From contig JACBXN010000022.1 in assembly GCA_015863215.1 (NCBI GenBank), forward strand, positions 1-33,830: DNA of 33,830 nt, given 5' to 3'. Below are positions 1 through 11,840 of the stretch, in pieces. The position numbers and the translations under genes are program-made. The notes beneath the pieces were generated by a model. That model ran no database searches and was not told where the DNA came from. It saw nothing but the letters and a program-made list of their open reading frames with translations. The stretch's first letter is position 1; every line of letters starts with the position of its first letter. The DNA is from Aerococcaceae bacterium DSM 111176. Its GTDB lineage: Bacteria; Bacillota; Bacilli; Lactobacillales; Aerococcaceae.

Positions 1-58
1 GATCCGAAGGGGTGCCGTTAAAATGAGGGAAAACACGTCAAAAAATTCAATGCATAAA

Positions 59-100
59 AACAACCAGCGAACTCTATTGGTTTTGAGTTCGCTGGTTGTT
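59..100. repeat. Perfect 16-bp hairpin
   Basis: A 16-nt arm starting AACAACCAGCG (59-74) is exactly complementary to the arm at 85-100, with a 10-nt loop. Five A residues (56-60) precede it, so on the minus strand it would be followed by a T-run and could act as a terminator. The arm contains the GGTTGTT/AACAACC core of the 41-bp array that follows, so it may be an outlying member of that family. No gene is supported in 1-688. Confidence 0.6.
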
Positions 101-149
101 TATTTGGGACTTTTTGCCCAGCCCCTATCGTATGTTCTCTCGCTCAATG

Positions 150-322
150 TGTTGGTTGTTTCTCCGTTCCAACGCAAACAACACACACTTTGTTGGCTGT
201 TTCAAAATCCCACCGCAAACAACCAACACTATCGCCTGTTTCATTAGTTGTTTCATGATCCGACGGCGAACAACCAATACTTTGTTTGTTGTTCTAGCAA
301 GTCCCCTGCAAACAACCAACAT
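150..322. repeat. Palindrome array W, period 41 bp (four units)
   Basis: Four units share inverted arms GGTTGTTT and AAACAACC separated by about 14 nt. The end of the 5' arm falls at 162, 203, 254 and about 294, and the 3' arm at 175, 216, 267 and 309. The step is therefore 41, then 51, then 40-42. The long step is a clean insertion of about 10 bp before the third unit. Loop and inter-unit sequences vary while the arms are kept. Open frames across it are by-products of the repeat. Confidence 0.85.
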
Positions 323-397
323 TTCAGCCAAACTAGAATTAAAATTCTCCTCAAATATCTTAGACCCAATACCAAACAGTGGAATTTCAACGCAGTG

Positions 398-496
398 GTC
401 AATTTCTTAAGAAATTGACTTCCTAATTTTAAGGATGCTTTTAGGCTCAGCCTAAAAGCTACATCATAGAAGAGGTAGAGTTGCGGACGCAACTCT
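398..496. repeat. Three-hairpin cassette A-B-C, locus 1
   Basis: Three successive perfect or near-perfect hairpins: A, GTCAATTTC/GAAATTGAC at 398-419; B, GCTTTTAGGC/GCCTAAAAGC at 437-459; C, AGAGTTGCG/CGCAACTCT at 477-496. Centres lie at 408.5, 448 and 486.5, so the spacing is 39.5 and 38.5 bp. The cassette sits between the two halves of array W. The same three hairpin types recur elsewhere in the window in other orders and orientations. Confidence 0.85.
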
Positions 497-552
497 TTCC
501 TTTTGATTCCTTTGTTTGTAGTCGAACGCAAGGTTAGCATATCAGCCGATTC

Positions 553-638
553 TGTTGGTTGTTTCAGCGGTCCAACGCAAACAACACACACTTTGTTTGT
601 TGTTGCGCCCCCGCCAACTCAAACAACCAACACACTAA
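553..638. repeat. Palindrome array W, second block (two units)
   Basis: Two further units of the GGTTGTTT/AAACAACC family with a step of about 41 bp, separated from the first block by the hairpin cassette at 398-496. The first unit is nearly identical to the first unit of the upstream block, including the segment CCAACGCAAACAACACACAC. Confidence 0.8.
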
Positions 639-682
639 AATTCTGATATGGTCCCCCTTCCCTCTGCCTTACTTCCCCCACC

Positions 683-706
683 AAAAAAGACTGCCTTTCG
701 GCAGTC
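683..706 (-). terminator. Rho-independent terminator of the ntp operon
   Basis: Read on the minus strand: GACTGCC-GAAA-GGCAGTC followed by TTTTTT, 14 bp after the ntpD stop codon. A 7-bp GC-rich stem with a GAAA loop and a T-run is a textbook intrinsic terminator, and it closes the nine-gene operon. Confidence 0.9.
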
Positions 707-720
707 CCATCAATATAAAC

Positions 721-1347
721 TTAGTTCATATCTTTAACTTTCATCATGCGCGTGATTGAGGCGCGTTCGGCTTCCTCAAGTTTCATTTCGATGAAATGAA
801 TCGTTTCTTCGAGGTTGGGAATGGTTTGGTATTCCAGTCCGTTCACTCGGCGGCGCGTCTTTTCGATTTCGTCTGCCATTAGCTGACAGGTTTTTTCAAT
901 TTCGGCCAACTCCAGTAGCTCATTAAGCGAGGATTCGGTTGCTTCGATGGCGTCGTCCATTCCACTGTTCGATGCGAGATAGGAATATTCCATGTCCGAC
1001 TTTTTCGCTGTGTCAGAAACATCGATGTGGAACCTTGGGACGCCGACGCTCATGATCGTTTCTTCGTCGATATATAAATCGACTTCCTTGTTAGGGACGG
1101 AGAAAATCTCCTGAACGATCTGGTCGGTTTCGAGCGTTTTGGCCAGCGTAAATTCTTGCATCGCAGCGACTAATTTCGCTTCGACGGACTGTCGTAATTC
1201 ATTATTTTGACGGATCAAAATGATGAATTGACGCATTAATTCATCTTGCTTATCCTTCAACAATTTATGGCCTCGGGTCGCTAATGATAAGCGGTCCTTT
1301 AACTTCGCCAATTCGCCACGGGTTGGTTTGACATTTAGTTTTGCCAA
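721..1347 (-). CDS. ntpD: V-type ATPase subunit D (central rotor)
   Basis: Subunit D forms the long coiled-coil rotor shaft of V/A-type ATPases, turning inside the A3B3 head and coupling it to the membrane ring. The protein (208 aa) begins [13 protein letters not shown] and carries the family-typical segment [19 protein letters not shown] near residue 25. It then has a long helical middle and a C-terminal helix (about 150-205). I chose the TTG at 1347 because AAGGAG lies 8 nt upstream and the family starts M-x-x-LNV-PTR; the GTG at 1356 would add three residues and overlap ntpB. It is the last gene of the operon. No ntpH or ntpJ homologue follows, unlike E. hirae. Confidence 0.95.
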   Translation of the reverse strand: MAKLNVKPTRGELAKLKDRLSLATRGHKLLKDKQDELMRQFIILIRQNNELRQSVEAKLVAAMQEFTLAKTLETDQIVQEIFSVPNKEVDLYIDEETIMSVGVPRFHIDVSDTAKKSDMEYSYLASNSGMDDAIEATESSLNELLELAEIEKTCQLMADEIEKTRRRVNGLEYQTIPNLEETIHFIEMKLEEAERASITRMMKVKDMN

Positions 1348-1352
1348 AGCAA

Positions 1353-2735
1353 TCACTCCTTATTTGGAAGATATTTGTCAATCATTGCACCACGGATACG
1401 TTTTAGTTCCGTTCGCGGTAAGATATCCAATAACTCCCAGGCTAAATCGAGCGACTCGTAAATCGTACGATTCGTGCGCGATCCTTGATTAATATATTCC
1501 TCTTCAAAGCGGTTTGCGAAGTCCACATATTTACGGTCCGTTTCAGATAGTGCTGATTCACCTAACACCGCAGATAGTTCAACGGCTTCTTTACCTTCAG
1601 CGTAAGCGGCGAACACTTGGTTCATCGTTGCTGAGTGATCTTCACGCGTTTTACCTTCGCCGATTCCGTCATCTTTCAAACGTGACAGTGATGGCAATAC
1701 ATCAACCGGTGGACGGTAACCTTTATTATATAAGTCACGCGATAAAATAATTTGGCCTTCGGTAATATAACCCGTTAAGTCAGGAATTGGATGCGTGATA
1801 TCTTCTTCTGGCATCGTTAAGATTGGTAATTGTGTTACTGAACCTTCTTTACCATTTAAACGTCCCGCGCGCTCATATAAAGTCGCCAGGTTCGTATATA
1901 AATAACCAGGATAACCACGGCGTCCAGGTACTTCACGGCGTGCCGCTGATACTTCACGTAACGCTTCACAGTAGTTTGTGATATCCGTCATAATCACTAA
2001 GACATGCATTCCTTTTTCAAAGGCTAAATATTCCGCTGTCGTCAACGCAATTTTAGGTGTTGCGAGTCGTTCGATTGACGGGTCATTCGCCAAGTTTAAA
2101 AATAAAACTGAACGGTCTAATGCCCCCGAGTCACGCAATTCATTGACGAAATATTGCGACTCTTCAAAGGTTACCCCCATCGCAGCAAAAACAACCGCGA
2201 AGTTCTCGTCTGTATTTAATACACTCGCTTGACGCGCAATTTGAGCAGCCAAGTCTTGGTGAGGTAAACCAGAAGCAGAGAAAATCGGTAACTTTTGACC
2301 ACGCACTAATGTATTTAAGTGGTCAATTGAAGAAATACCCGTTTGGATAAATTCATCCGGATATTCACGGGAAACGGGATTAATGGCTTCACCTTCGATA
2401 TCCAGGCGCTTTTCAGGAATTAATTCCGGACCGCCATCAATGACTTCGCCCATTCCATCAAAGACGCGTCCGATCATATCTTCCGATACACCCAGTGCCA
2501 ACGGACGTCCTGTGAATCTTACCTTCGTATCACGTAAGTTGATTCCTTGAGACCCTTCGAACAACTGAACGACCGCTGTTTCACCGTCTAATTCAAGCAC
2601 TTGCCCACGACGTTTTTCGCCGTCTTTTAATTCAATTTCCACTAATTCGTTAAACTGTGCTTCTTGAACACCTTCAACGAGCATCAATGGACCTTCAACT
2701 TGTGTTGATGTACGATATTCTTTAATGTGTGCCAT
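1353..2735 (-). CDS. ntpB: V-type ATPase subunit B (non-catalytic head)
   Basis: Subunit B alternates with subunit A in the hexameric head and shapes the nucleotide sites without hydrolysing ATP efficiently. The 460-aa protein begins [10 protein letters not shown] and carries family segments such as [21 protein letters not shown], the region [15 protein letters not shown] and [14 protein letters not shown]. The position where subunit A has a P-loop reads SASGLPHQ and lacks the Lys-Thr, as expected for B. The ATG at 2735 has the strong site GGAGGGGAGGG just upstream; an 18-residue upstream extension inside ntpA is rejected. The gap to ntpA is 1 nt. Confidence 0.96.
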   Translation of the reverse strand: MAHIKEYRTSTQVEGPLMLVEGVQEAQFNELVEIELKDGEKRRGQVLELDGETAVVQLFEGSQGINLRDTKVRFTGRPLALGVSEDMIGRVFDGMGEVIDGGPELIPEKRLDIEGEAINPVSREYPDEFIQTGISSIDHLNTLVRGQKLPIFSASGLPHQDLAAQIARQASVLNTDENFAVVFAAMGVTFEESQYFVNELRDSGALDRSVLFLNLANDPSIERLATPKIALTTAEYLAFEKGMHVLVIMTDITNYCEALREVSAARREVPGRRGYPGYLYTNLATLYERAGRLNGKEGSVTQLPILTMPEEDITHPIPDLTGYITEGQIILSRDLYNKGYRPPVDVLPSLSRLKDDGIGEGKTREDHSATMNQVFAAYAEGKEAVELSAVLGESALSETDRKYVDFANRFEEEYINQGSRTNRTIYESLDLAWELLDILPRTELKRIRGAMIDKYLPNKE

Positions 2736-2736
2736 A

Positions 2737-4518
2737 CTATCCCTCCCCTCCACTTTGTAAGATTTGACGCATTGTGAGATCAATCTCACGCTTCAGCGCC
2801 GTAATTTCGCCAAGGTTTTCTTCCTCAATAAATTTACTACGCGCAATACGGTCACGCAACTCGCCCGTATTATTCATAATATCCTTCAATGTCGCACCCA
2901 ATTCAAACGTATCACGCGCCTCTTTATCGAAGTATAAAATATTCGTCAACATAGCAATTTGTTTTTTAAATGAGGTATAGGTATCCACGTCATCATACGC
3001 GTTTTGTTGTAGGTAGTCTTCACGAAGCATACGAGCCGTGTTCATCGTAATTCGGTCACGTTCCGAAAGGGACTCAATTCCTACTAACTGCACAATTTCT
3101 TCGAGTTCCGATTCCTTTTGTAAAATCGTCATTCCCTCAGAAACCATGGTTGCCCAATCCACGTCGAACCGTTCCCCAATTTGTTCCTCGATATCTTCAA
3201 TATATAATGAATAAGATTCTAACCAGTTAACCGCTGGGAAGTGACGGCGACGAGAAAGGTTAGCATCCAGTCCCCAGAACACCTTCACAACACGCAATGT
3301 ATTTTGCGTCACAGGTTCTGACGTATCTCCCCCTGGAGGTGATACCGCTGAAATTGCTGTAACTGACCCCGGTTCAACACCTTCACCTAAAGGCTGAACT
3401 TGACCCGCACGCTCATAATATTCCGCTAAACGGCTACCTAAATAAGCAGGATAACCTTCGTCCCCTGGCATTTCTTCTAGACGACCTGACATTTCACGCA
3501 ATGCCTCTGCCCAACGTGACGTTGAGTCAGCCATAATTGCAACAGAATATCCCATATCACGGAAATATTCCGCAATCGTAATCCCTGTATAAATTGACGC
3601 TTCACGCGCCGCAACGGGCATATTCGATGTATTCGCAATTAAAATCGTACGCGCCATTAATGATTCACCCGTATTCGGGTCCACTAATTTCGGGAACTCA
3701 TTTAATACTTCCGTCATCTCATTCCCACGCTCACCACAACCAACATAAACCACAATATCCACATCGGAATATTTGGCAATTTGGTGTTGAATTACTGTTT
3801 TACCAGCTCCGAATGGACCTGGAATCGCAGCCGCTCCCCCTTTAGTTACTGGGAAGAATGTGTCAATGACACGTTGTCCCGTAATTAATGGGTTTTTCGG
3901 AGCTAATTTTTGTTTGTAAGGACGTCCTGTACGTACTGGCCATTTTTGAACCATTGTACCTTCGAACTCTGTTCCGTCCTCTTTTTCAATTTTATAAATG
4001 ACATCATTAATGGTATATTTACCCGATTCAGCAACCCAAGTTACTGTCCCTGAAACGTTGACAGGTACCATAATTTTATGATCCACTACCGGTGTTTCTG
4101 GCACACTCCCAATAATGTCACCACCAGAAACAGATTGACCAACTTCTACTTTAACAGTCAAATCCCATACGGCTTCACCGTCTAAGATGGGCACTTCAAC
4201 CCCTCTGGTTAAATATTCTGTCCCTGTAATTTCCTCATATTTTGCTAATGGACGTTGAATCCCATCAAACATTTGTGACATTAATCCTGGCCCTAATTCA
4301 ACAGACAACGGTTCCCCAGTTGTAACAACCGGCTCACCGATGGCAATCCCAGACGTTTCTTCATAAACTTGAATCGACGCTGTATCGTCTTTCATTTGGA
4401 TAATTTCACCAATCAATTGTAAACGGCCAACCTTGACCATATCACGCACATGCGCATTCTCCATGCCCGACGCTTCAATTAACGGCCCCGAAACTTTCCT
4501 CACTTGTCCTTGATTCAA
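2737..4518 (-). CDS. ntpA: V-type ATPase catalytic subunit A
   Basis: This is the catalytic subunit of the V-ATPase head, coupling ATP hydrolysis to ion pumping. Its 593 aa match the family length. The P-loop GPFGAGKT is at residues 234-241 with Lys240. The A-type non-homologous insert (about 115-190) precedes it, and the downstream segments [12 protein letters not shown] and [18 protein letters not shown] are diagnostic. The start is TTG at 4518, with GGAGGGGG spaced 8 nt upstream; no better ATG is near. It lies 26 nt after ntpG and 1 nt before ntpB. Confidence 0.97.
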   Translation of the reverse strand: MNQGQVRKVSGPLIEASGMENAHVRDMVKVGRLQLIGEIIQMKDDTASIQVYEETSGIAIGEPVVTTGEPLSVELGPGLMSQMFDGIQRPLAKYEEITGTEYLTRGVEVPILDGEAVWDLTVKVEVGQSVSGGDIIGSVPETPVVDHKIMVPVNVSGTVTWVAESGKYTINDVIYKIEKEDGTEFEGTMVQKWPVRTGRPYKQKLAPKNPLITGQRVIDTFFPVTKGGAAAIPGPFGAGKTVIQHQIAKYSDVDIVVYVGCGERGNEMTEVLNEFPKLVDPNTGESLMARTILIANTSNMPVAAREASIYTGITIAEYFRDMGYSVAIMADSTSRWAEALREMSGRLEEMPGDEGYPAYLGSRLAEYYERAGQVQPLGEGVEPGSVTAISAVSPPGGDTSEPVTQNTLRVVKVFWGLDANLSRRRHFPAVNWLESYSLYIEDIEEQIGERFDVDWATMVSEGMTILQKESELEEIVQLVGIESLSERDRITMNTARMLREDYLQQNAYDDVDTYTSFKKQIAMLTNILYFDKEARDTFELGATLKDIMNNTGELRDRIARSKFIEEENLGEITALKREIDLTMRQILQSGGEG

Positions 4519-4544
4519 ATGTCCCCCTCCTTCTATCTCAATCG

Positions 4545-4865
4545 TTATAATATGTCCGCTCCAACAGCCTTTTCAACATTTTCCTGAATACGCGCTAAGC
4601 CAATCCCTAACTGCTCTTTATGTGTAGGAATTAAAATTACCGCCGGCGTCATCACCGCATCATAATCGCGGATCTTCTCAGGAATTTGGGCAGCCATATC
4701 TTCCGTCAAATAAATAATTCCGTAGTCACCCGACTCGGATAATAAATCAATCATTTCGCCGGCCTCTTCGCCGTTAACCACACTATGTGTCTCGAAACCG
4801 ATCATTTTAAATGGTAGGATCGCATCGGCCAATCCTACAACTGCAATTTTAAATTTAGTTGCCAT
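4545..4865 (-). CDS. ntpG: V-type ATPase subunit F (NtpG)
   Basis: This small central-stalk subunit (106 aa) binds the rotor subunit D. It begins [24 protein letters not shown], the typical Rossmann-like start of the family, and includes the segment [11 protein letters not shown] at about 55-65. The true start is the ATG at 4865, inside the last codons of ntpC (11-nt overlap); the 19-residue longer frame would reach further into ntpC. Called NtpG by E. hirae naming; the general name is subunit F. Confidence 0.92.
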   Translation of the reverse strand: MATKFKIAVVGLADAILPFKMIGFETHSVVNGEEAGEMIDLLSESGDYGIIYLTEDMAAQIPEKIRDYDAVMTPAVILIPTHKEQLGIGLARIQENVEKAVGADIL

Positions 4866-5868
4866 AAACCGGACGCATCCTTTCCTCAATTTGTTCACGT
4901 GACAAACTATTGACACGCCCAACCAAAATCAAGCGCAAATTCGTCACTTCCATCTCACGCGCATTAATATATGACAGCATATTCAAGCCCAACGTATTAC
5001 TAAAACGCTTCTCGCGGAATAATCCCTCGATATAAACATCCTTCAGCTTCTCCAACTCACCTATCGACAACTCACCCGCCACTAATCGTTCGATCGCAGC
5101 GTTAATTTCCCCATTATAAGGCAATTCTGTAAAAGTATTGTACCAACGGTGGTAATCATTTTCTTCTAAGATTTCCAAATACTCATCCAGCGTAAATAGC
5201 CCTTGGCTCGTGTAAGCTTCGATCATAAAACTGCGGGTTTGTTGTTGACGCTTAGCCCGAATTAACGTTGTGATGTTATAAAATTCAATAATCGCTTGGA
5301 CGATGGCATCTGTATCACCACTACCATACTCTTTGCTGACGGCTTTAATATGATCGAAATACGCCATATCAAAACCAATATCAATCGCTTCTGAAGATTG
5401 ATAATCTTCCGCCTCGTGATGTACATCATTAATCAAATCAATCATCTGTTGAGGTAGACGCGTTGATTCCCTTGTTTGGGCAATATGTTGTAATGTATCA
5501 AAGTCAAATCGGCCGATTGGAATACGGAGATATTCATGATCGACGTCTAAGATAATGTCTTTAAGCATGACTTTTAAATTATGATACATATAACGCGCAC
5601 CGAAGATATCGACAATTTCAGGTATTGGACTCTCAGTATACGCAAAACGGTACGTTTGGATGAGGCGGTCCATTAACACACGGTCAATTTTCACGCCGTC
5701 ATTTAAGTGATGCTCTTCCATCCGATATTTCGTATCCGCTAAAACATCCATGATCGAACTCGTCGTTGTCGCATTTAATAAGAATTCAAAATCCTCAGGT
5801 GTCAGTAAATCCTCAGAATAAACGTCAATTAATGTATTCACTGTTGTGTAATCTTTCTGACGCATCAT
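4855..5868 (-). CDS. ntpC: V-type ATPase subunit C/d (NtpC)
   Basis: Subunit C (the d subunit of archaeal-type enzymes) is a funnel-shaped, all-helical protein that links the rotor shaft to the c-ring. About 337 aa, rich in acidic and aromatic residues, with no membrane segment. Three starts are possible: GTG at 5874 directly after the ntpE stop, and ATGs at 5868 and 5865. I prefer 5868, because AAGGA lies about 10 nt upstream, but the choice changes only 1-3 residues. Its 3' end overlaps ntpG by 11 nt, suggesting coupled translation. Confidence 0.92.
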   Translation of the reverse strand: MMRQKDYTTVNTLIDVYSEDLLTPEDFEFLLNATTTSSIMDVLADTKYRMEEHHLNDGVKIDRVLMDRLIQTYRFAYTESPIPEIVDIFGARYMYHNLKVMLKDIILDVDHEYLRIPIGRFDFDTLQHIAQTRESTRLPQQMIDLINDVHHEAEDYQSSEAIDIGFDMAYFDHIKAVSKEYGSGDTDAIVQAIIEFYNITTLIRAKRQQQTRSFMIEAYTSQGLFTLDEYLEILEENDYHRWYNTFTELPYNGEINAAIERLVAGELSIGELEKLKDVYIEGLFREKRFSNTLGLNMLSYINAREMEVTNLRLILVGRVNSLSREQIEERMRPVYGN

Positions 5869-5874
5869 TATCAC

Positions 5875-6459
5875 CTAATCCTTATCAAAGACACGACTCG
5901 CAATTTGTGCACCTAAATCCTCTTTAGACGCTTGGACCAAATTGCCATATAAATAATTATAATCAATGCGCCCTTGTGTAATCACAAAACCACCTTGACG
6001 TGGATAAACCGTGTCATCGACTTGAATGTCTTGGAAATTTTCATATAATGCGTGAATATCTTCATCAGTTAGCTGATTTCTTGTATATTCACCAAATTTA
6101 ATTGAAAAGTTCGATGCTTGATATTTATTCAATACTTGATAGAGAAAAGATAATTGTTCCTCTCTCGACCAATGATTCATGCGCTGTGCTGCTGAAGCAA
6201 ATAATTCCGTTAAAATATTTTGTTTGGCTTCCAACGATAATAAACGGCGCTTATTTTGTAATTGTTGCGTTTGTTGCTCCAACTCTTTACGTAAGCGCGC
6301 TTTCTCATCATGAAAGCGTGTTGTCATCTGTTCCTGACGGTCGTCTAGTTGATTTTCGTATTCACTCTCTAGGCGATGTCTTGCTCTTTCCACGGCCTTC
6401 TCGCCGCGATGGTGGGCTTGGTCAATGACCGATCTCTCTAATTGTGTAAATTCGCTCAT
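5875..6459 (-). CDS. ntpE: V-type ATPase subunit E (peripheral stalk)
   Basis: Subunit E pairs with the NtpF-type subunit as a coiled-coil peripheral stalk that keeps the head from rotating. The 194-aa protein has a long charged helix (about 8-90, many E, Q, R, K) and a globular C-terminal part with QGGFVITQGRIDYNY (about 150-165), as in the family. The ATG at 6459 has TAAGGAGGG 7 nt upstream. Confidence 0.93.
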   Translation of the reverse strand: MSEFTQLERSVIDQAHHRGEKAVERARHRLESEYENQLDDRQEQMTTRFHDEKARLRKELEQQTQQLQNKRRLLSLEAKQNILTELFASAAQRMNHWSREEQLSFLYQVLNKYQASNFSIKFGEYTRNQLTDEDIHALYENFQDIQVDDTVYPRQGGFVITQGRIDYNYLYGNLVQASKEDLGAQIASRVFDKD

Positions 6460-6504
6460 TCAATTCCCTCCTTATTAATAGTAGTTATCCGGTAGAAATT
6501 TGGA

Positions 6505-8948
<2,444 letters not shown>

Positions 8949-8959
<11 letters not shown>

Positions 8960-9272
8960 ATTTATTCACCACCTCTATGACTATATTGTGTATTAATTCG
9001 TCTCGCAAACCGGTCATCGCATCATCGGTCTGCTCCTTATATTGCGCCTGGGTCTTCGCTAACGCAGCTTTGGCATCTTCCAGTTCTTGTTCTAACTGTT
9101 CCTTAAATTCATTCAATGATTGCTCATGTTCTGTATTTAATAATGCCGTTTCACTTTCCAAACGCTCTCGTTGACGCTCTTCCAGCTCTTCTATTTGCTT
9201 TTTATATTCCTGGTCAATTGTAGCAGCCCGATCCTCAATCGCCTGGATCACCTCTAAAGTCGACTTTGCCAT
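8949..9272 (-). CDS. ntpF: V-type ATPase peripheral stalk subunit G/H-like (NtpF)
   Basis: First gene of the operon. The 107-aa protein is almost wholly an amphipathic coiled coil rich in E, Q, K and A (about 10-95), ending in NIVIEVVNKYGN. Position and composition match the NtpF/AhaH peripheral-stalk subunit that pairs with NtpE. Sequence alone is a weak guide because coiled coils look alike, but the place in front of ntpI fixes the assignment. The start is ATG 9272 after AAGGGGGTG. Confidence 0.85.
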
Positions 9273-9301
9273 TCACACACCCCCTTTTATATTACTATTT
9301 A

Positions 9302-9329
9302 AGTATAACAAAAAAACGACATTTATCAA
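9302..9329 (-). promoter_or_regulatory. Promoter of the ntp operon
   Basis: On the minus strand TTGATA (9324-9329), a 16-bp spacer, and TATACT (9302-9307), about 30 bp upstream of the ntpF ATG. It is the only good sigma-A-type promoter seen upstream of the nine genes. Confidence 0.7.
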
Positions 9330-9416
9330 AGATTAAACTCGAGATAAATTTGATTTTACAAGGTTTTTGGATCATTATATAAAAATATTGCTTAAATAAT
9401 TTGCAACTAACTCCGA

Positions 9417-9430
9417 TGGAAGCGCTGACA
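9417..9430. promoter_or_regulatory. Candidate CcpA site (cre)
   Basis: TGGAAGCGCTGACA matches the cre consensus TGWAANCGNTNWCA at all but one position (G for W at the third). It lies about 90 bp upstream of the ntp -35 box and 65 bp upstream of the YolD-like gene's -35. That far-upstream place is unusual for repression, so the link to either gene is unproven. Confidence 0.35.
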
Positions 9431-9493
9431 ATATTAATCTACTTGTAATATTAAACTTTTAAAATTTTAATTTTATTTTCTTTAATTTTGTTC

Positions 9494-9543
9494 TTGACGA
9501 GGCGAACAAAAGTTCGTATACTATAGATACAAACAAACGTTCG
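9494..9543 (+). promoter_or_regulatory. SOS promoter with two LexA boxes
   Basis: TTGACG (9494-9499), a 17-bp spacer and TATACT (9517-9522). The spacer contains the palindrome CGAACAAAAGTTCG (9503-9516), which fits the Gram-positive LexA/DinR box. A second site, CAAACAAACGTTCG (9530-9543), one base off a perfect palindrome, covers the start of transcription. LexA bound at either would block RNA polymerase, so the downstream gene should be DNA-damage inducible. Confidence 0.85.
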
Positions 9544-9558
9544 GGGAGGAGAATCCAC

Positions 9559-9915
9559 ATGGAGATACCATTTAACAATGCACCATTACAAAACACACTC
9601 AACAAATTAAGCAAACTATCCAACTCATTTATCGATGCGTTCATCCTGCCAGATTTCGCATCACAACAAGAAACAACAATCATGCCCAAACAACAAGTGG
9701 AACATATACTACATGACCACTATGTGTCTTCAAAGCCACTCGCAATCACATTCGAACACTATGACTCAGAGGACAAATTACGCAGCGACGAAATCATCGC
9801 CGTCGTAACATCCCCTATCCAACTCAACCAAACCATCGCCATCCAACCGATGCACTCAAAATATTCAATCTACCTCCCGATCGACCAAATCCTATCCGTC
9901 AAATCAGCCGGCTAG
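9559..9915 (+). CDS. YolD-like protein, SOS-regulated
   Basis: 118 aa, the only plus-strand gene supported here. The C-terminal half (about 62-115) reads as a small beta-rich domain, ITFEHYDSEDKL...IIAVVTSPIQLNQTIAI...YLPIDQILSV. The pattern of a polar-base contact segment followed by LPIDQIL resembles the YolD-like family, whose members usually sit beside UvrX/ImpB-type Y-family polymerases. No polymerase gene is next to it here. The start is ATG 9559 with GGGGAGGAG upstream. The two LexA boxes in its promoter support a role in the damage response. The family match is by eye; the molecular role of YolD proteins is not well known. Confidence 0.65.
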   Translation: MEIPFNNAPLQNTLNKLSKLSNSFIDAFILPDFASQQETTIMPKQQVEHILHDHYVSSKPLAITFEHYDSEDKLRSDEIIAVVTSPIQLNQTIAIQPMHSKYSIYLPIDQILSVKSAG

Positions 9916-10009
9916 GATCGCACTAGGTAATACGAAAACGGTACACTGCCATGTGCCTCTTACCTTGTCACGACACTCTCGATTCGGGAATACTTACATA
10001 AATGAATAA

Positions 10010-10078
10010 AGAGCCCTGCCAGGCTCCCACAACCCCCCGCGCCTCCCAGATTTCCCCTGGAGGCGTGGGGGTGTTTTT
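10010..10078 (+). terminator. Terminator of the YolD-like gene
   Basis: A small GAGCC/GGCTC hairpin (10010-10025) is followed by a long GC-rich stem (about 10030-10046 with 10059-10073, arms ending GCGCCTCC and GGAGGCG) and then TGTTTTTGTG. This fits an intrinsic terminator on the plus strand. Confidence 0.75.
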
Positions 10079-10119
10079 GTGTTTGAGTGGGTGGGATTCT
10101 ATCCAATTTTGTATTATTG

Positions 10120-10769
10120 CGGGTAACAACTCATGGGAATTTGAAAGTTGTTACCCGATAGTTGTGGTTTCGAGTAACAACTCGTGGGAATCTAAAAGTT
10201 GTTACCCGATACATACAGCTTCGAGTAACAACTAATGGCAATCTAAAAGTTGTTACCCGATACATACAGCTTCGAGTAACAACTAATGGCAATCTAAAAG
10301 TTGTTACCCGACTCGTGTGGTTTCGAGTAACAACTCTCGGGATTTTTAAAGTTGTTACCCGACTCGTATGGTTTCGAGTAACAACTCTCGGGATTTTTAA
10401 AGTTGTTACCCGACTCATACCGTTTCGAGTAACAACTAATGGCAATCTAAAAGTTGTTACCCGACTCGTATGGTTTCGAGTAACAACTCTCGGGATTTTT
10501 AAAGTTGTTACCCGACTCATACAGTTTCGAGTAACAACTCTTGGGAATCTAAAAGTTGTTACCCGATACATACAGCTTCGAGTAACAACTCGTGGGAATC
10601 TAAAAGTTGTTACCCGACTCGTATGGTTTCGAGTAACAACTCTCGGGATTTTTAAAGTTGTTACCCGACTCATACCGTTTCGAGTAACAACTCACAGAAT
10701 TTTAAAAGTTGTTACCCATCTCATACCGTTTCGAGTAACAACTCTTGGGAATCTAAAAGTTGTTACCCG
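10120..10769. repeat. Palindrome array T, 13 units of 51 bp
   Basis: Thirteen tandem units, each with inverted arms GTAACAACT and AGTTGTTAC separated by 14 nt. Starts of CGAGTAACAAC at 10171, 10222, 10273, 10324 and 10375 give an exact 51-bp step. The loop comes in a few variants (such as AATGGCAATCTAAA and CTCGGGATTTTTAA) and the link between units in others, shuffled along the array. Because 51 = 17 codons and the units lack stops, both strands show long open frames of 17-residue repeats. These lack a ribosome-binding site and are not called as genes. There are no cas genes, and the 'spacers' repeat, so this is not CRISPR. Confidence 0.95.
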
Positions 10770-10834
10770 CACATAATTCCTCCCTAAGAGTACAACATCT
10801 TCTGAAGTCGGTTCCTGCTGAATATTCCACCACA

Positions 10835-11647
10835 TCAGTTATACAACTTAGCAGCTGATGGTTTCTCATCAAATAGCAGTATATAATCCTCATACGCCAA
10901 TTTAGCAATGTCCACAACACTAATTTTATTACTACAACAAGGACAATTCATTTTACGATACCCCTTTGGTATCTCTCGAATCACACCGAAGCAATTTGGG
11001 CACTTTACTAACTTCCCTAATTTTTCATAACTATACTTAGGCACCTTTGAATTATATTCACTCGTATCAAAATGCAGTGCCTTTAACTTTTCCCAATATA
11101 TTTGAGTTTCTCTAGTTGGGGGCTGTCTTTTTCTCATTTGTTCCTCAATATGATCCTCAATTTCACTTTGAATTAAAACTTTATCTGTCCAAGCAGGTAG
11201 ATTGTATATATAACTTTTAGGATGAGTCAAAAGCACATAAGACTCGATCTCCAATGGTATTCCCAATTTAATCAGCAAACTTTCAAGGATTCCATACGCT
11301 TTACTTAATTGATTTAATGGATGTGTGTACCTTCTCCCACCTTCCTTATACTCAATCGTCCCATCCCTACAATCATTCACCCGTTTCGTATATGCCTTCA
11401 ACTCATACAATAAAATCTTATCTCCAGTTAACACAATCAAATCCATCTGGACCAAAAATTCATTGCGCTCAGTCAAACTCAACCCTTTGATTATAAACCA
11501 ATTCCCTTTACCAAACTGCACATCAGTCTTACATTCATACTCATACCCTAACTCATAATGCTCTATATCCCACAACAAATCATCATTCAAAACCATCCGA
11601 TTATTCAACGCGTGCAAAGTCCTTAATAAATTTGATCTTTTTCTCAT
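10835..11647 (-). CDS. NERD-domain nuclease-like protein with C-terminal zinc ribbon (paralogue 1)
   Basis: 270 aa. Residues about 34-125 fit the nuclease-related NERD domain, a PD-(D/E)XK-like fold. Asp69 lies in QMDLIVLTGD, then E82-L-K84 in LLYELKAY, and a GxxYExE start (about 34-38) precedes them. The C-terminus has four cysteines, C216/C219 and C235/C238, forming a likely zinc ribbon, followed by YEDYILLFDEKPSAAKL. The start is ATG 11647 after GGAGGTG; the frame runs 50 residues further upstream but that part has no site. The gene at 32020-32904 is a paralogue with the same domain order and a similar upstream TTTATATAGTG(G)AGGTG. Function unknown; DNA cleavage or repair is inferred from the motif only. 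Confidence 0.75.
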   Translation of the reverse strand: MRKRSNLLRTLHALNNRMVLNDDLLWDIEHYELGYEYECKTDVQFGKGNWFIIKGLSLTERNEFLVQMDLIVLTGDKILLYELKAYTKRVNDCRDGTIEYKEGGRRYTHPLNQLSKAYGILESLLIKLGIPLEIESYVLLTHPKSYIYNLPAWTDKVLIQSEIEDHIEEQMRKRQPPTRETQIYWEKLKALHFDTSEYNSKVPKYSYEKLGKLVKCPNCFGVIREIPKGYRKMNCPCCSNKISVVDIAKLAYEDYILLFDEKPSAAKLYN

Positions 11648-11840
11648 ATTTTTCGCACCTCCACTATATAAATAAGCTTTTTTTCGCAAAAGTTGAAAAA
11701 TATTTAACATTTTTTTCAAAAAGTATTCCTCAATTTCCACTATTAATGCTCGCAAAGCGCCATCTATAGCCATTCTCAAATTAAAACTTTTTTGCATTAA
11801 AAATTTTGGTTTTCTCTTAAATAATCCATATCAAATCCCC

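Noticed and set aside
96-591. Several overlapping frames in the first 600 bp
   Set aside because: They run through array W and the hairpin cassette, change frame with repeat length, and lack ribosome-binding sites.
10120-10769. CRISPR array
   Set aside because: Units are internally palindromic, the would-be spacers repeat, and no cas gene is present. The same holds for the other arrays.
10131-10776. Two long open frames (180 and 204 codons), one per strand, coding 17-residue repeats
   Set aside because: They follow from a 51-bp unit (17 codons) free of stops. Both strands are open over the same DNA, there is no ribosome-binding site, and the pattern is palindromic rather than codon-like.
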